Shown: positions 17,345-27,118, numbered from the stretch's first letter. The stretch is DNA of 53,582 bases from Dysgonamonadaceae bacterium (GCA_031272075.1 JAISUK010000019.1:1-53582), one strand, 5' to 3'. The notes: a model not told the origin generated them from the sequence alone. Numbers and translations are program-made.

Positions 17345-18877
17345 TCAACTTTTCGTCAAGTCTGTCTGAATCAGCTTTTTGTACGCTTGTCCGAGTTGAC
17401 GGATGATGTCGCCTGCAATCATGCTCTCTTCCGATTCCATTTCTGCAGCCAAGTCTCCGGCCAAGCCATGTAGGTATACACCGAGTATTGCCGTTTCGAA
17501 CGACGTGTAGCGCTGTGCCATCAATCCCAACAAAATGCCGGTCAATACATCGCCGCTGCCGGCGGTAGCCATGCCCGGATTGCCTGTGGAATTGAAGAAG
17601 CAGGTTTGTCCCGGTGTGATGACAGCGGTGAAAGCGCCTTTTAAGATGATATAACAATTGATTTTTTCCGCCAGCTCCATGGCTTTTTGCATGCGTTGGA
17701 AGGAAGTCTCCGATTTCCCTGCCAGTCGGTCAAATTCTTTCGGGTGAGGCGTCAGTATGCTTCGGGCCGGAATAGATTCCAGTAGTGAGGGGTTGTCGGC
17801 GATGATATTGAGTGCATCAGCGTCGAGAATCACCGGCTTATGTTGACTTTCGATCAGATTCCGGACGACCTGTGCGGTCTCATCCCGACAACCGATGCCG
17901 GGTCCGATGCCGACGCTGTTGAATGAAGCAGTTTCAGGAAGTTCGGTAATGCAATCCTGCTGCCGATCGGGGTGTGTCATTGCTTCCGGAACACTGGTCT
18001 GCAGAATATCGTTTCCGCAAGTCGGGATATGACAGGTCAACATCCCCGTGCCGCTACGCAAGCATGCTTCCGCTGCCAATACCGCCGCTCCGATTTTCCC
18101 CTTGCTCCCAGCTATCAGGAGTGCATGACCGAATTCCCCTTTGTGTGCAAAGCGCGAACGCTGTTTGAGTATATCGGAAATGATTTGCGGTTCCGTATAA
18201 TAATAGGAGGTCGGGAGTTCTTTGATGATTTTTGGATGCAGCCTGATATCTAAGAGACTCCATTTCCCGACGTATTGTTCATTTTCGGAAAAGAAGAATG
18301 ACAATTTTGGCATCTGGAAAGAGAAAGTTTGGGTAGCCCGCACAATGGTGTCCGCCTTGTTCAGCGCATTATCCTCTACCAGTAGCCCCGAAGGGAGGTC
18401 AATCGCATATACCTCAGCGCCTGTCATATTGATGAATTGGACTGCCGTAGCAAAAATGCCCGACAATGGTTTATTCAATCCATATCCGAAAATGCCGTCG
18501 ATGATGATATCGTCACGTTTGATTGGCGGAGGCAAAAACATCTCATTGATTTCTGCAAATTTCCCCTTGTTCAACGATAAGAATCGTTTCTTTTTCATTT
18601 TACAGTCCTCCGAGATTTTATTTTCCGGATTCAGCAAGTAAACCTGGATGTCGTATTCGGAATACGATGAAAGGATGCGGGCGATTGTCAGGGCGTCCGC
18701 TCCATTATTCCCAGGTCCGGCAAAAATAAAGATTTGCTTTCCGTAGGGAATAACTTTCCTGAAAGCATCGGTAAATTGCAACGCAGCCCGCTCTATCAGA
18801 TCGAAAGAACTAACCGGCTCATTTTTGATCGTGTATTGGTCGATCGTTTTGAGTTGTGCAGAAGTAAAAAGTTTCAT
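17345..18877 (-). CDS. nnr: Bifunctional NAD(P)H-hydrate epimerase/dehydratase
   Basis: This enzyme repairs hydrated NADH and NADPH. The N-terminal YjeF-type epimerase domain (1-215) has GPGNNGAD at 54-61 and the D160-LPSG stretch. The C-terminal ribokinase-like dehydratase (about 235-505) has GPGIG (325-329), HPKEF (378-382) and GSGDVLTG (440-447), whose aspartate is catalytic. At 510 residues it is a normal fusion. It is convergent with the T9SS gene, with 16 bases between stops. TATATTTG on the minus strand (18903-18910) is a probable -7 box 25 bases before the start. Confidence 0.95.
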   Translation of the reverse strand: MKLFTSAQLKTIDQYTIKNEPVSSFDLIERAALQFTDAFRKVIPYGKQIFIFAGPGNNGADALTIARILSSYSEYDIQVYLLNPENKISEDCKMKKKRFLSLNKGKFAEINEMFLPPPIKRDDIIIDGIFGYGLNKPLSGIFATAVQFINMTGAEVYAIDLPSGLLVEDNALNKADTIVRATQTFSFQMPKLSFFFSENEQYVGKWSLLDIRLHPKIIKELPTSYYYTEPQIISDILKQRSRFAHKGEFGHALLIAGSKGKIGAAVLAAEACLRSGTGMLTCHIPTCGNDILQTSVPEAMTHPDRQQDCITELPETASFNSVGIGPGIGCRDETAQVVRNLIESQHKPVILDADALNIIADNPSLLESIPARSILTPHPKEFDRLAGKSETSFQRMQKAMELAEKINCYIILKGAFTAVITPGQTCFFNSTGNPGMATAGSGDVLTGILLGLMAQRYTSFETAILGVYLHGLAGDLAAEMESEESMIAGDIIRQLGQAYKKLIQTDLTKS

Positions 18878-18902
18878 TGTCTATAAATTATAATAAAGTT
18901 TA

Positions 18903-18910
18903 CAAATATA
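18903..18910 (-). promoter_or_regulatory. -7 box of nnr
   Basis: Read on the minus strand this is TATATTTG, matching TAnnTTTG, 25 bases before the nnr start. No clear -33 TTTG is present at the right distance. Confidence 0.4.
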
Positions 18911-18964
18911 GTCAATTTGGAGAAAAAAACGGCATGTCTTGAATGAAAAAGCATTTTTTGACGA

Positions 18965-18993
18965 TTGTGTTTCATATTTTTTACTTATTTTTG
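18965..18993 (+). promoter_or_regulatory. Promoter of hpt
   Basis: TTG at 18965-18967, an 18-base spacer and TATTTTTG at 18986-18993. The box lies inside an in-frame upstream extension of hpt (from ATG 18943), which is why I place the start at 19018. Confidence 0.5.
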
Positions 18994-19017
18994 TCCTGGA
19001 TTGTTAATGATTCGAAT

Positions 19018-19554
19018 ATGGAAATAATTGAGGTTAGAGACAAACAATTTGAGCTGTTTATTTCGGAAGAGGTTGTCTTGAAAGAGATTCAACGAGTTGC
19101 AGATGAGTTGACTAATGACTTCAAAGGAAAAGAGCCGTTATTTATTTGCGTTCTTAACGGAGCGTTTATGTTTGCCTCCGATTTGATTAAGCAACTGGAT
19201 TTTCCCTGCGAAATTACTTTCGTTCGATTGAAATCTTATCAAGGCACACATACCGACGGGCAGGTCAAAAAGATACAAGGTCTGCTGGAGCCGGTGGCGG
19301 GAAGAAATGTGGTGATTATTGAAGACATCATCGATACCGGGCATACCATTGCCGGGCTGCTACGCGATATCTCCAAAGAAAGTCCCGCTTCATTGAAGAT
19401 TGCCACGTTGTTGTTCAAGCCTGACGCGTTGCAGACAGATGTTGCTCCGGATTATGTGGCAATCGAAATTCCGCCCGATTTTATCGTGGGTTACGGAATG
19501 GATTACATCGGTCATGGGCGTAATCTGAGAGCGATTTATAAGATTAAAAAATAA
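19018..19554 (+). CDS. hpt: Hypoxanthine phosphoribosyltransferase
   Basis: It converts hypoxanthine or guanine plus PRPP to IMP or GMP in purine salvage. The PRPP-binding motif VVIIEDIIDTGHT spans residues 98-110. The substrate loop SYQGT is at 73-77, and the C-terminal region has the FIVGYGMDY stretch expected around the purine site. From ATG 19018 the protein is 178 residues, the usual length. The frame extends upstream to ATG 18943, but those 25 codons contain a promoter and resemble no family N-terminus. Confidence 0.95.
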   Translation: MEIIEVRDKQFELFISEEVVLKEIQRVADELTNDFKGKEPLFICVLNGAFMFASDLIKQLDFPCEITFVRLKSYQGTHTDGQVKKIQGLLEPVAGRNVVIIEDIIDTGHTIAGLLRDISKESPASLKIATLLFKPDALQTDVAPDYVAIEIPPDFIVGYGMDYIGHGRNLRAIYKIKK

Positions 19555-19556
19555 TA

Positions 19557-19576
19557 CATAACATTGTTATGGTTTT
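19557..19576 (+). terminator. Weak terminator-like hairpin after hpt
   Basis: CATAAC and GTTATG (19557-19562, 19566-19571) pair around ATT and are followed by GTTTT. The stem is short and AT-rich, so termination is likely partial. Confidence 0.35.
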
Positions 19577-19612
19577 AGCCCTTTCATATTTCATTGAAAC
19601 TAATTTGATACG

Positions 19613-20200
19613 ATGATGTTAAACGTTGTGATTTTCGGACCTCCCGGATCTGGGAAAGGAACTCAGAGTGAGTTGATAAGCCAGAAATATGCACTGCACC
19701 ATATTTCTACGGGCGAGATTTTGCGCAAAGAAATTGAAGAACAGACGGAACGTGGCGTGATGGTACACGAACATATTTCCAAGGGTCATCTTATTCCGGA
19801 TGGCATCATTATCGATATGTTGGAATCCCTTCTGGACGAACACCGCAATCAGAATGGGTTTATTTTCGATGGATTCCCGCGCACGCTAATGCAGGCTGAG
19901 GCGCTCGACCGACTGCTGAAAGACCGCGATGCCAGTATTGCGGTGATTCTGGATCTGGACGTGCAAAACGAGGTGTTGATCGAACGCCTGCTGAAACGCG
20001 GAAAGATCTTTGGTCGTTCGGACGACAATCCGGAAACGATTTTTCACCGTTTGAGCGTTTATCAACAACAAACCGAGCCGTTGAAGAAATATTATAAAAA
20101 ACAAGGCAAGCTATTTACTCTCAAAGGAATAGACACGATCGAAGAGGTTTTCGATAAAATAACCGTTATTCTGGACAAGATCGTGTTGGAATTACGATAA
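19613..20200 (+). CDS. adk: Adenylate kinase
   Basis: It interconverts ATP, AMP and ADP. The P-loop GPPGSGKGT is at residues 9-17. The AMP-site motif DGFPRT and the GRSDDN motif of the shortened lid follow. The protein (195 residues) has no zinc-finger lid insertion, the short form usual in Bacteroidetes. Two adjacent ATGs (19613 and 19616) are possible starts. It lies between hpt and obgE in one direction and may be cotranscribed with obgE, which starts 19 bases later. Confidence 0.96.
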   Translation: MMLNVVIFGPPGSGKGTQSELISQKYALHHISTGEILRKEIEEQTERGVMVHEHISKGHLIPDGIIIDMLESLLDEHRNQNGFIFDGFPRTLMQAEALDRLLKDRDASIAVILDLDVQNEVLIERLLKRGKIFGRSDDNPETIFHRLSVYQQQTEPLKKYYKKQGKLFTLKGIDTIEEVFDKITVILDKIVLELR

Positions 20201-20219
20201 ATTAAAAATCAAATATCAA

Positions 20220-21281
20220 GTGGCGGAATCAAATTTTGTTGATTATGTAAAGATTTATTGCCGGTCGGGTAAGGGGGGGAGAGGTTCCGTTCATTTTCGA
20301 AGAGAAAAATACATCCCTCGCGGCGGTCCCGACGGCGGCGACGGCGGCAAGGGGGGCGACGTGATTATCAGATGCAACCGAAATTATTGGACTTTGATTC
20401 ATCTGAAATACGAACGTCACGTCATGGCTGAGGATGGCGAAGCGGGTTCCGGACGCCTCTGTCATGGCAAGAACGGACAAAGCAGAGTGATCGAAGTCCC
20501 ATGCGGGACGGTCGTGTTTGACGGCGAAACCGGTGAATATGTCTGCGATGTAACCTACGATGGGCAAGAAATCGTTCTCTTGAAAGGAGGATGCGGCGGG
20601 ATGGGAAACAATCATTTCAAATCGCCCACCAATCAGGCTCCGAAATATGCGCAGTCGGGTGAGCCTTTTCAAGAGAAATATTTTGTTTTTCAACTGAAAT
20701 TATTGGCGGATGTTGGTCTGGTCGGATTCCCGAATGCAGGGAAATCAACCTTGTTGTCGGTCGTTTCTGCCGCCAAACCGAAAATAGCGGATTATCCCTT
20801 TACTACCCTGGAACCCAACTTGGGGATCGTTTCCATCAGCGATAACCGCTCGTTTGTCATGGCCGATATCCCCGGAATCATCGAGGGCGCCAGCGAAGGC
20901 AAAGGTCTCGGATTGCGATTTTTGCGCCATATCGAACGCAATTCGCTCCTTTTATTTGTCATCCCCGCCGATGCAAAACATATTGCAACAGAATATGAAG
21001 TGTTGCTCAATGAATTGCGTACGTATAACCCTGAATTGCTCAATAAAAAACGGTTGCTTGCCGTGACCAAATCCGACCTGATCGACGATGATCTGGAAGC
21101 TGCATTGCGAAAGGAGTTGCCGTCGATCCCCTGTCGGTTCGTTTCGTCTGTGACGCAAACAGGTATCCCGCAGTTGAAAGAATGGCTCTGGAAAGAATTG
21201 AATGAATGGGATCAGCCGGACGGAAATATCGAACAACTGGTGCAGCGTCCGATTGATGTCGGTTTCTTTGACGAGCCGTGA
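20220..21281 (+). CDS. obgE: GTPase Obg/CgtA
   Basis: This is a ribosome-associated GTPase involved in 50S assembly and stress response. The N-terminal Obg domain (1-158) is glycine-rich ([13 protein letters not shown] at 35-47). The G domain has G1 GFPNAGKST (169-177), DYPFTT (191-196), G3 DIPG (216-219) and a TKSD motif in place of NKxD. At 353 residues it lacks the long C-terminal extension of some homologues. The start is GTG 20220, giving the standard opening (FVDYVKI), with no nearby ATG. Confidence 0.95.
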   Translation: MAESNFVDYVKIYCRSGKGGRGSVHFRREKYIPRGGPDGGDGGKGGDVIIRCNRNYWTLIHLKYERHVMAEDGEAGSGRLCHGKNGQSRVIEVPCGTVVFDGETGEYVCDVTYDGQEIVLLKGGCGGMGNNHFKSPTNQAPKYAQSGEPFQEKYFVFQLKLLADVGLVGFPNAGKSTLLSVVSAAKPKIADYPFTTLEPNLGIVSISDNRSFVMADIPGIIEGASEGKGLGLRFLRHIERNSLLLFVIPADAKHIATEYEVLLNELRTYNPELLNKKRLLAVTKSDLIDDDLEAALRKELPSIPCRFVSSVTQTGIPQLKEWLWKELNEWDQPDGNIEQLVQRPIDVGFFDEP

Positions 21282-21338
21282 GTTAGAATGAGCGATATAT
21301 AATATGGAGTAAAAATATTTTTCAACTTTCATCTGAAC

Positions 21339-21830
21339 ATGAGTGAATCCATCGATTTTGAACGATTCTTCAAAGAACACTATCACCGGTTTTACTTCTT
21401 CACCCTTCACCTGGTCAACGACGAAGAAGTAAGCAAGGATATTGTGTCCGATGCATTCGAATATGTTTGGAATAATCACCGTTCTCTTCAGGTGGCTAAC
21501 TGGAAAACATACATGTACTCCTATCTGAAAAATAAATGTGTCGATCATTTTCGACACGAAGAAGTGCGGAACCGCTATGCGGAATTTTGCCGACAAGTGG
21601 CTACAGTTGATTCGCCCGATGCGATTGAAGATCAGGACGAACGGCTCGATGCTATCCGCAAAGCGTTGACTATGCTCACGCCTCAAACCCGGCTGGTGCT
21701 CCAGGAATGTTTTATCAACCGGAAAAAATACAAAGAAGTGGCAGAAGAGTTAAATATCAGTGTCAGCGCTGTTAGGAAACACATTGTTAAGGCTTTGCGT
21801 AAAATCAGAGAAAGATTGTTAATAATATAA
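21339..21830 (+). CDS. ECF RNA polymerase sigma factor
   Basis: A 163-residue sigma-70 family protein of the extracytoplasmic type common in Bacteroides. Region 2 covers about 8-75 (the -10 recognition helix includes DAFEYVW). Region 4 covers about 105-160 (YKEVAEELNISVSAVRKH is the helix-turn-helix). It is followed after 51 bases by fecR, its probable anti-sigma factor. Unlike the usual arrangement, no TonB-dependent receptor follows, so its target regulon is not in the next genes. No promoter was recognised. Confidence 0.92.
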   Translation: MSESIDFERFFKEHYHRFYFFTLHLVNDEEVSKDIVSDAFEYVWNNHRSLQVANWKTYMYSYLKNKCVDHFRHEEVRNRYAEFCRQVATVDSPDAIEDQDERLDAIRKALTMLTPQTRLVLQECFINRKKYKEVAEELNISVSAVRKHIVKALRKIRERLLII

Positions 21831-21881
21831 AAATAGAGGTGCCTGATTTATAAATAAAACCGTCTAATATTAAACACCCGA

Positions 21882-23066
21882 ATGATGGATAGAGAAGACA
21901 TAGATATTAATGACATAGACATTGAAGGATCGATGGATCAAATCCTCGACCTGATGGAAAGTCCTGACTGTCTGACGGAAAACGAACTCCGGATGTTGAT
22001 CGAAGATAGCGAATGTTTGAAGGTTTGCAATGAAATGTTCGAATGTAAACGCGCTGTCCTGGAAGAATTTTCATTCCGAACTCCCCATGTGAATAAGGAA
22101 TGGAATAAATTCCGCGAGAAAACTTCCCATCGCCCGAAAACCTTTTGGCTGACAGTGGGTGGCCTCACCGGAATTGCTGCTTCTTTTCTACTTTTCTTAC
22201 TGTTTTCGTGGGTGAAAAATGAATGGTTTGATACAAATGATGCCGCTATTGTCTTCCAGGCGTCCGACCGGCAGCAGGAAGTCACCCTGAAGACAGTCGG
22301 CGGCGGGATACTGACATTAGACGATGCCATACAAAACGCGACGTTGCAAAATCTGGGCGCTACCCTCGAACACGGCGATTCGACCATGCTTGTCTACAAC
22401 AAGGTCGGCAAAGTCTCTGCCCGTGTGGAAACGCATGTTCTCACCACGCCTCGTGGTCAGGATTTCAAAGTGACGCTTTCCGACGGCTCGCAGGTGTGGA
22501 TGAATGCCGAAAGTCAATTGGAATACCCCTCGCAGTTCGTGGGCGGGAAGCGTGTTGTCCGTCTGCATGGGGAAGCCTATTTCCAAGTAGCGAAAGACGA
22601 GGCGCATCCGTTTATTGTCGAAGCCGACGGATTGCAGACGGCAGTGGTCGGAACGGAATTTAACATCCGGAATTATTCTACTGATAATTCACATGTCACG
22701 TTGATCAATGGAAGTGTCGAAGTGCGAAGCAATAAGCAGGGCGCGCTCCCCATCCGCATCAGTCCGGGCGAAAATGCCCGCCTGCAATCCAATGGTACGT
22801 TTATGCTCGAAGAAGTGGATATAGATCCGTATATTTACTGGAAAGAAGGCTATTTCTATTTCGATAATATTTCGCTGAAAGAAATCATGCAGGAGATCGG
22901 ACGATGGTATAATGTGAATATTGTTTTCGAAAACCGGCAGGTGCTGGAATATAAGCTGCATTATTTTTGCGCTCGCAACAGCGGATTGGATTACGCCATG
23001 ATCCTGCTGAATCGTATGAAAAAATTCCATGTATGGAAAGATGGAAATACGGTTTATGTCAAATAG
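21882..23066 (+). CDS. FecR-type anti-sigma factor (partner of the ECF sigma)
   Basis: It relays an outer-membrane receptor signal to the sigma factor. An acidic cytoplasmic N-terminus (1-85, rich in Asp-Ile) is followed by a transmembrane helix at 88-110, a periplasmic FecR domain (about 185-285, TTPRGQDFKVTLSDGSQVWM) and a C-terminal DUF4974-like domain (about 315-394). The two ATGs at 21882 and 21885 are alternative starts. It lies 51 bases after the sigma gene and is convergent with the next gene, so this pair is not joined to a SusC/SusD operon. Confidence 0.9.
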   Translation: MMDREDIDINDIDIEGSMDQILDLMESPDCLTENELRMLIEDSECLKVCNEMFECKRAVLEEFSFRTPHVNKEWNKFREKTSHRPKTFWLTVGGLTGIAASFLLFLLFSWVKNEWFDTNDAAIVFQASDRQQEVTLKTVGGGILTLDDAIQNATLQNLGATLEHGDSTMLVYNKVGKVSARVETHVLTTPRGQDFKVTLSDGSQVWMNAESQLEYPSQFVGGKRVVRLHGEAYFQVAKDEAHPFIVEADGLQTAVVGTEFNIRNYSTDNSHVTLINGSVEVRSNKQGALPIRISPGENARLQSNGTFMLEEVDIDPYIYWKEGYFYFDNISLKEIMQEIGRWYNVNIVFENRQVLEYKLHYFCARNSGLDYAMILLNRMKKFHVWKDGNTVYVK

Positions 23067-23110
23067 GGTGGTGAGAGATTCGTATGGTAAAGAAATTGTT
23101 CATATTCTTG

Positions 23111-24091
23111 TCAGCCGGCGGGAAATTCACGAAAACGGAGTGAATTAACAAACTCTTCCCTGCATGCATTATACTCCTCTACCAGCCGATGTATTACCTG
23201 CGCGGCGGAAGGAATGTCGTCGATGAGCGAAACGACCTGTCCGATTTCGAGCTCGCCCTCGTTCAATTCGCCCTCAAAGATGCCTTTCTTCGCGCGACCT
23301 TTCCCAAGCAGTTCACGGAACGATTCGACATCGGCGCCGGAATCTTCAAGCAGCGCCACGCACTTGTAGAAATCATTTTTTAGCAGACGGGTGGGTGCGA
23401 GCTTTTTGAGGGTCAATACCGTATCGCCTTCTTGGGCTTGGAGGCAATATTGCTTGAATGAGTCGGATGCAGAACTTTCCGCTGTCAGTGCAAAACGACT
23501 GCCGACCTGTACGCCTTCAGCCCCCAGCGCCATCACGGAAGCGATCGCCCTGCCGGTGGCAATTCCTCCGGCGGCTATCAGCGGAATGGAGACGCTTTTC
23601 CTGACTTGGGGAATCAGTACAAGCGTGGTCGTTTCTTCCCTCCCGTTGTGCCCTCCGGCTTCAAAACCTTCCGCCACAATCGCGTCGACGCCTGCTTCTT
23701 CGCATTTGACGGCAAACTTGGAACTGGAGACGACATGCACAACGGTCATTCCATCCGCTTTCAACCGCGACGTCCAGGTTTTTGGGTTTCCTGCCGAAGT
23801 GAAGATGATTTTTACCCCTTCTTCCACCACAATCTGCATGATGGTTTCTATTTCAGGATAGAGTAGGGGCACGTTAACGCCAAAAGGTAGCTCGCCGCAG
23901 GCTTGGCGGCATTTCCGAATGTGTTCGCGCAAAGTGTCGGGATGCATCGACCCGGCGCCGATAAGTCCCAATCCCCCCGCATTGCTGACGGCGGAAGCCA
24001 GGCGCCAACCGCTACACCATACCATCCCGCCTTGGATGATAGGATATTGGATTTGAAATAAAGCAGTGATTCGATTGTCCATGATTGTCAT
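23111..24091 (-). CDS. Nitronate monooxygenase-like / FabK-like flavoprotein
   Basis: A TIM-barrel FMN enzyme of the 2-nitropropane dioxygenase family, which includes nitronate monooxygenases and enoyl-ACP reductase FabK. Visible motifs are the flavin site QGGMVWCSGWRLASAVSNAG near the start, GFEAGGHNGRE in the middle and PLIAAGGIATGRA plus GAEGVQVGSRF for the phosphate site. From ATG 24091 it is 326 residues. The frame extends to 24136, but that part overlaps a likely -7 box (TATCTTCG on the minus strand) and resembles no family start; ATG 24082 is also possible. Nothing nearby tells detoxification from fatty-acid synthesis. Confidence 0.82.
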   Translation of the reverse strand: MTIMDNRITALFQIQYPIIQGGMVWCSGWRLASAVSNAGGLGLIGAGSMHPDTLREHIRKCRQACGELPFGVNVPLLYPEIETIMQIVVEEGVKIIFTSAGNPKTWTSRLKADGMTVVHVVSSSKFAVKCEEAGVDAIVAEGFEAGGHNGREETTTLVLIPQVRKSVSIPLIAAGGIATGRAIASVMALGAEGVQVGSRFALTAESSASDSFKQYCLQAQEGDTVLTLKKLAPTRLLKNDFYKCVALLEDSGADVESFRELLGKGRAKKGIFEGELNEGELEIGQVVSLIDDIPSAAQVIHRLVEEYNACREEFVNSLRFREFPAG

Positions 24092-24120
24092 GTTTTTATC
24101 TGCGAAGATAATAATATTAG

Positions 24121-24151
24121 TTGAAACATTCAACAAATTGTAGTATCTTTG
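24121..24151 (+). promoter_or_regulatory. Promoter of the small phosphoglycosyl transferase operon
   Basis: TTG at 24121-24123, a 20-base spacer, and TATCTTTG at 24144-24151, 21 bases before the ATG at 24173. It is back to back with the promoter region of the minus-strand flavoprotein. Confidence 0.6.
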
Positions 24152-24172
24152 TCCAATACAATGAATTAAAAA

Positions 24173-24775
24173 ATGTATAGATCCTTTATTAAACGAGTGA
24201 TGGATGTAATAGGCGCATTTTGCGGTTTGGTGATTTTATCTCCTTTATTATTAGGCATTACTTTGTACCTGTTTTTTACGATGGAAATGAAACCCTTCTT
24301 CTTCCAGCGACGCACGGGGATTCATGGAAAATATTTTACATTGATAAAATTCAAAACAATGAAGGATGATTCGGGCAACGACGGAGGAATGACCAATAAA
24401 GATCGTATCACGAAGTTTGGGGCTTTTCTGAGAAACACTTCTATCGACGAATTTCCTCAATTACTCCATGTCGTCAAGGGCGATATGAGCTTGGTGGGGC
24501 CGCGCCCGCTGTTACCTGAGTACCTGCCGCTGTATTCCGAAACGCAACGCCGTCGCTTTGAGGTGCTTCCGGGTATCACCGGTTGGGCGCAGATCAACGG
24601 AAGGAACACGATCACCTGGGCACAGAAATTTACTTACGATGTCTGGTATGTGGATCATCTCGGTTTTTTATTGGATATGAAAATTCTCTTCACGACTATT
24701 TTCAAGATGTTTTCCGGACAGGACATCAACAATTCGGAACAGCAGACGATGCCCAAATTCAATGGTTCTAACTGA
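24173..24775 (+). CDS. Small monotopic phosphoglycosyl transferase (PglC-like)
   Basis: It transfers a phospho-sugar from a nucleotide sugar to undecaprenyl phosphate, starting a lipid-linked glycan at the inner membrane. At 200 residues it is the minimal catalytic form: one re-entrant membrane segment (about 12-36), then QRRTG (45-49), KFKTM (59-63), the catalytic D92-E93 in SIDEF, GDMSLVGPRPLLPEY and GITGWAQINGRN. It lacks the extra N-terminal membrane domain of the larger enzyme encoded at 30679. The next gene, a sugar aminotransferase, starts 3 bases after its stop. The pair suggests an amino-sugar substrate such as a bacillosamine-type sugar; this is inference. Confidence 0.9.
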   Translation: MYRSFIKRVMDVIGAFCGLVILSPLLLGITLYLFFTMEMKPFFFQRRTGIHGKYFTLIKFKTMKDDSGNDGGMTNKDRITKFGAFLRNTSIDEFPQLLHVVKGDMSLVGPRPLLPEYLPLYSETQRRRFEVLPGITGWAQINGRNTITWAQKFTYDVWYVDHLGFLLDMKILFTTIFKMFSGQDINNSEQQTMPKFNGSN

Positions 24776-24778
24776 AAT

Positions 24779-25966
24779 ATGAAAATAACACGACAATATC
24801 ACATTCCACTTTCCAATCCGCATGCGAGCGGGAAAGAATCAGATTACGTCCGCGAAGCGATTGATTCGGGATGGATCACGACCCTCGGTCCGCAGGTAGA
24901 CCGGTTCGAAAATCGGTTGGCATTTTATTTACAGACTTCCGGAGAAGTGGTCGCTGTGAATTCCGGAACGGCGGCGATCCACCTTGCCTTGAGAAGACTG
25001 GGCGTTGGGGTGGACGACGAAGTGATCTGTCAGGATTTCACGTTTGTCGCCAGCGTAAACCCGGTTGTCTATCTGGGCGCCACGCCTGTACTGGTTGACA
25101 GCGAGAAAGACACCTGGAATATGTCGCCTGCACTCTTGAAGATAGCGATCGAAGATCGGTTGCGTAAAACAGGGCAGTATCCGAAAGCCATCATTCCGGT
25201 CAACCTCTATGGGATGCCTGCCAATTTGGAAGCCATCAACCGAATAGCCGCGAAATACGGAATCCCGGTTTTGGAAGACGCCGCCGAATCGTTAGGCTCC
25301 TATATATATAAAGGAAGCGAAAAACATTTTTGCGGGACGCTGGGGAAATATGCTTGCCTGTCGTTCAATGGAAATAAGATCATCACCACTTCCGGCGGCG
25401 GGGCATTGGTCTGTCCCGATTTTGCCGAAGCGGAAGCGGTGCGGTTCCTGGCGACACAAGCACGCGACGAAGCGCCTCACTATCAACATTCGCAAATGGG
25501 ATACAATTACCGTTTAAGCAATGTCTGCGCTGCCGTTGGCCTCGCACAGTTGGAGGTATTGCAGTCGCGGATCAACCGCAGGCGGGCAATTCATTTCCTC
25601 TACAAGAAAGCATTGCAGGGATTGAATCTTATTTTTCAGGACGAACCGGCAGGCTTTTTTTCTAATTACTGGCTGACATGCGTGCTTTTTGCCGGAAAAG
25701 TCAGCCGCGAACGTGTCCGTCAACACCTGGAAGCAGCAGGCGTGGAAAGTCGTCCGTTATGGAAACCGATGCATCTGCAGCCGCTGTATGAAAAAACACC
25801 GTTTTATGGCGACGGCACCGACAAGTCTCTGTTCGATTGCGGGCTCTGCCTGCCGTCCGGTTCTGCAATGACCGACGAAGAAGTTCATTTTGTTTGCAAT
25901 GCAATAAAAGAGGCATTGGGGGAGTTATATAATAATGAAAAAAGAAAAATGAAGAATGAAAAATGA
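24779..25966 (+). CDS. DegT/DnrJ/EryC1/StrS sugar aminotransferase
   Basis: A PLP-dependent aminotransferase that installs an amino group on a nucleotide-linked keto sugar. D167 (LEDAAES) pairs with the PLP nitrogen and K200 (NGNKIITTSGGG) forms the Schiff base. NSGTAAIHLAL (61-71) binds phosphate. At 395 residues it is full length and resembles PglE/PorR-type enzymes. It is tightly linked to the small phosphoglycosyl transferase upstream. The last residues are encoded by a run of GAAAAAT-like units, so the C-terminal tail is probably unstable and non-essential. The dehydratase and acetyltransferase of a bacillosamine pathway are not in the window. Confidence 0.88.
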   Translation: MKITRQYHIPLSNPHASGKESDYVREAIDSGWITTLGPQVDRFENRLAFYLQTSGEVVAVNSGTAAIHLALRRLGVGVDDEVICQDFTFVASVNPVVYLGATPVLVDSEKDTWNMSPALLKIAIEDRLRKTGQYPKAIIPVNLYGMPANLEAINRIAAKYGIPVLEDAAESLGSYIYKGSEKHFCGTLGKYACLSFNGNKIITTSGGGALVCPDFAEAEAVRFLATQARDEAPHYQHSQMGYNYRLSNVCAAVGLAQLEVLQSRINRRRAIHFLYKKALQGLNLIFQDEPAGFFSNYWLTCVLFAGKVSRERVRQHLEAAGVESRPLWKPMHLQPLYEKTPFYGDGTDKSLFDCGLCLPSGSAMTDEEVHFVCNAIKEALGELYNNEKRKMKNEK

Positions 25967-25979
25967 AAAATGAAAAAAT
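25934..25979 (+). repeat. Short tandem repeat (GAAAAAT-like units)
   Basis: Degenerate 7-base units rich in A span the aminotransferase stop codon. A change of one unit would shift the frame of the last few codons. It lies at a gene boundary in the glycan block, as do similar arrays near 51913 and 53418. Confidence 0.6.
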
Positions 25980-26013
25980 AATAATTAAGAAGACAGATAA
26001 TAAATAATGGGAT

Positions 26014-27084
26014 ATGAAACGAGAGGATAAGATATTTGTTGCCGGGCATAATGGGCTGGTTGGATCGGCGATATCGAAGAACCTGCGAGCGAAGGGGTAT
26101 TCCAGGCTGATTTTACGCAGTCATGCGGAATTGGATTTGATGGATACCGCCGCAGTGATGGCGTTTTTCGCCGCCGAACAGCCGGATTATGTTTTCCTGG
26201 CTGCCGCCAAAGTGGGAGGGATCATTGCAAACAATACCTACCGCGCCGATTTTATTTATCAGAATCTGATGATTCAAAACAATGTGATTCATGCAGCGTA
26301 TCGCTATCAGGTCAAGAAATTGCTGTTTCTGGGTTCTACCTGCATCTATCCGAAAGACATCGCCGAACCCATCACAGAAGATCGTTTGCTCACCGGTCCG
26401 CTGGAATATACGAACGAACCCTACGCCATTGCCAAGATAGCCGGAATAAAAACCTGCGAGAGTTATAATTTACAATATGGCACCAATTTTATTTCGGTCA
26501 TGCCTACCAACCTCTACGGTCGCAATGATAATTTCAACCTGGAGACCTCGCATGTGTTGCCGGCATTGCTGCGGAAAATCTTCTTGGCGAAACAATTGCA
26601 CGAAAACAACTGGCAGGCGATTCGCGCCGATTTGGATAAACGCCCCGTCGAAACCATTTCCGGAAAATCGACACAGGAGGAAATCAAAGCGATGTTGCTC
26701 CGCTACGGAATCGGTGATAATACGGTGGAAATCTGGGGAACCGGTACGCCGATGCGGGAGTTTCTTTGGAGTGAAGACATGGCGGATGCCTGCGTCTTTG
26801 TGATGGAACAGGTGGATTTCGCCGATCTGATTTCTTCCGAAAAAGAGAAGCGCAATACACATATTAATATAGGTACGGGGAAAGAAATTTCCATCCAAGC
26901 GCTGGCGTCACTGATCGCTTCGATTGTCGGCTTCTCAGGCACTTTCCGCTTCAATACGGAAAAACCCGACGGAACGATGCGGAAACTGACAGATGTCACA
27001 AAACTGAATCAATTGGGATGGCGACACAGCATGGAACTGCCCGAAGGGGTGAAAGCGCTTTATGCGTGGTACTTGAGCAATTAA
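26014..27084 (+). CDS. fcl: GDP-L-fucose synthase
   Basis: It carries out the epimerase and reductase steps turning GDP-4-keto-6-deoxymannose into GDP-L-fucose. The NADP site is [10 protein letters not shown] near the start. The catalytic set is the serine of GSTCIYP and the YAIAK motif. The family sequence [13 protein letters not shown] and the later GTGKEISI are also seen. At 356 residues it includes the roughly 40-residue insertion (around [13 protein letters not shown]) usual in Bacteroides homologues. It lies 47 bases after the aminotransferase and 34 before gmd, so the two GDP-fucose genes are probably cotranscribed. Confidence 0.94.
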   Translation: MKREDKIFVAGHNGLVGSAISKNLRAKGYSRLILRSHAELDLMDTAAVMAFFAAEQPDYVFLAAAKVGGIIANNTYRADFIYQNLMIQNNVIHAAYRYQVKKLLFLGSTCIYPKDIAEPITEDRLLTGPLEYTNEPYAIAKIAGIKTCESYNLQYGTNFISVMPTNLYGRNDNFNLETSHVLPALLRKIFLAKQLHENNWQAIRADLDKRPVETISGKSTQEEIKAMLLRYGIGDNTVEIWGTGTPMREFLWSEDMADACVFVMEQVDFADLISSEKEKRNTHINIGTGKEISIQALASLIASIVGFSGTFRFNTEKPDGTMRKLTDVTKLNQLGWRHSMELPEGVKALYAWYLSN

Positions 27085-27118
27085 GAATTATAATTTTCAA
27101 CTTTTAACTCAAAATATT

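Noticed and set aside
18943-19017. N-terminal extension of hpt
   Set aside because: It contains TATTTTTG with an upstream TTG, and the family starts at the methionine encoded at 19018.
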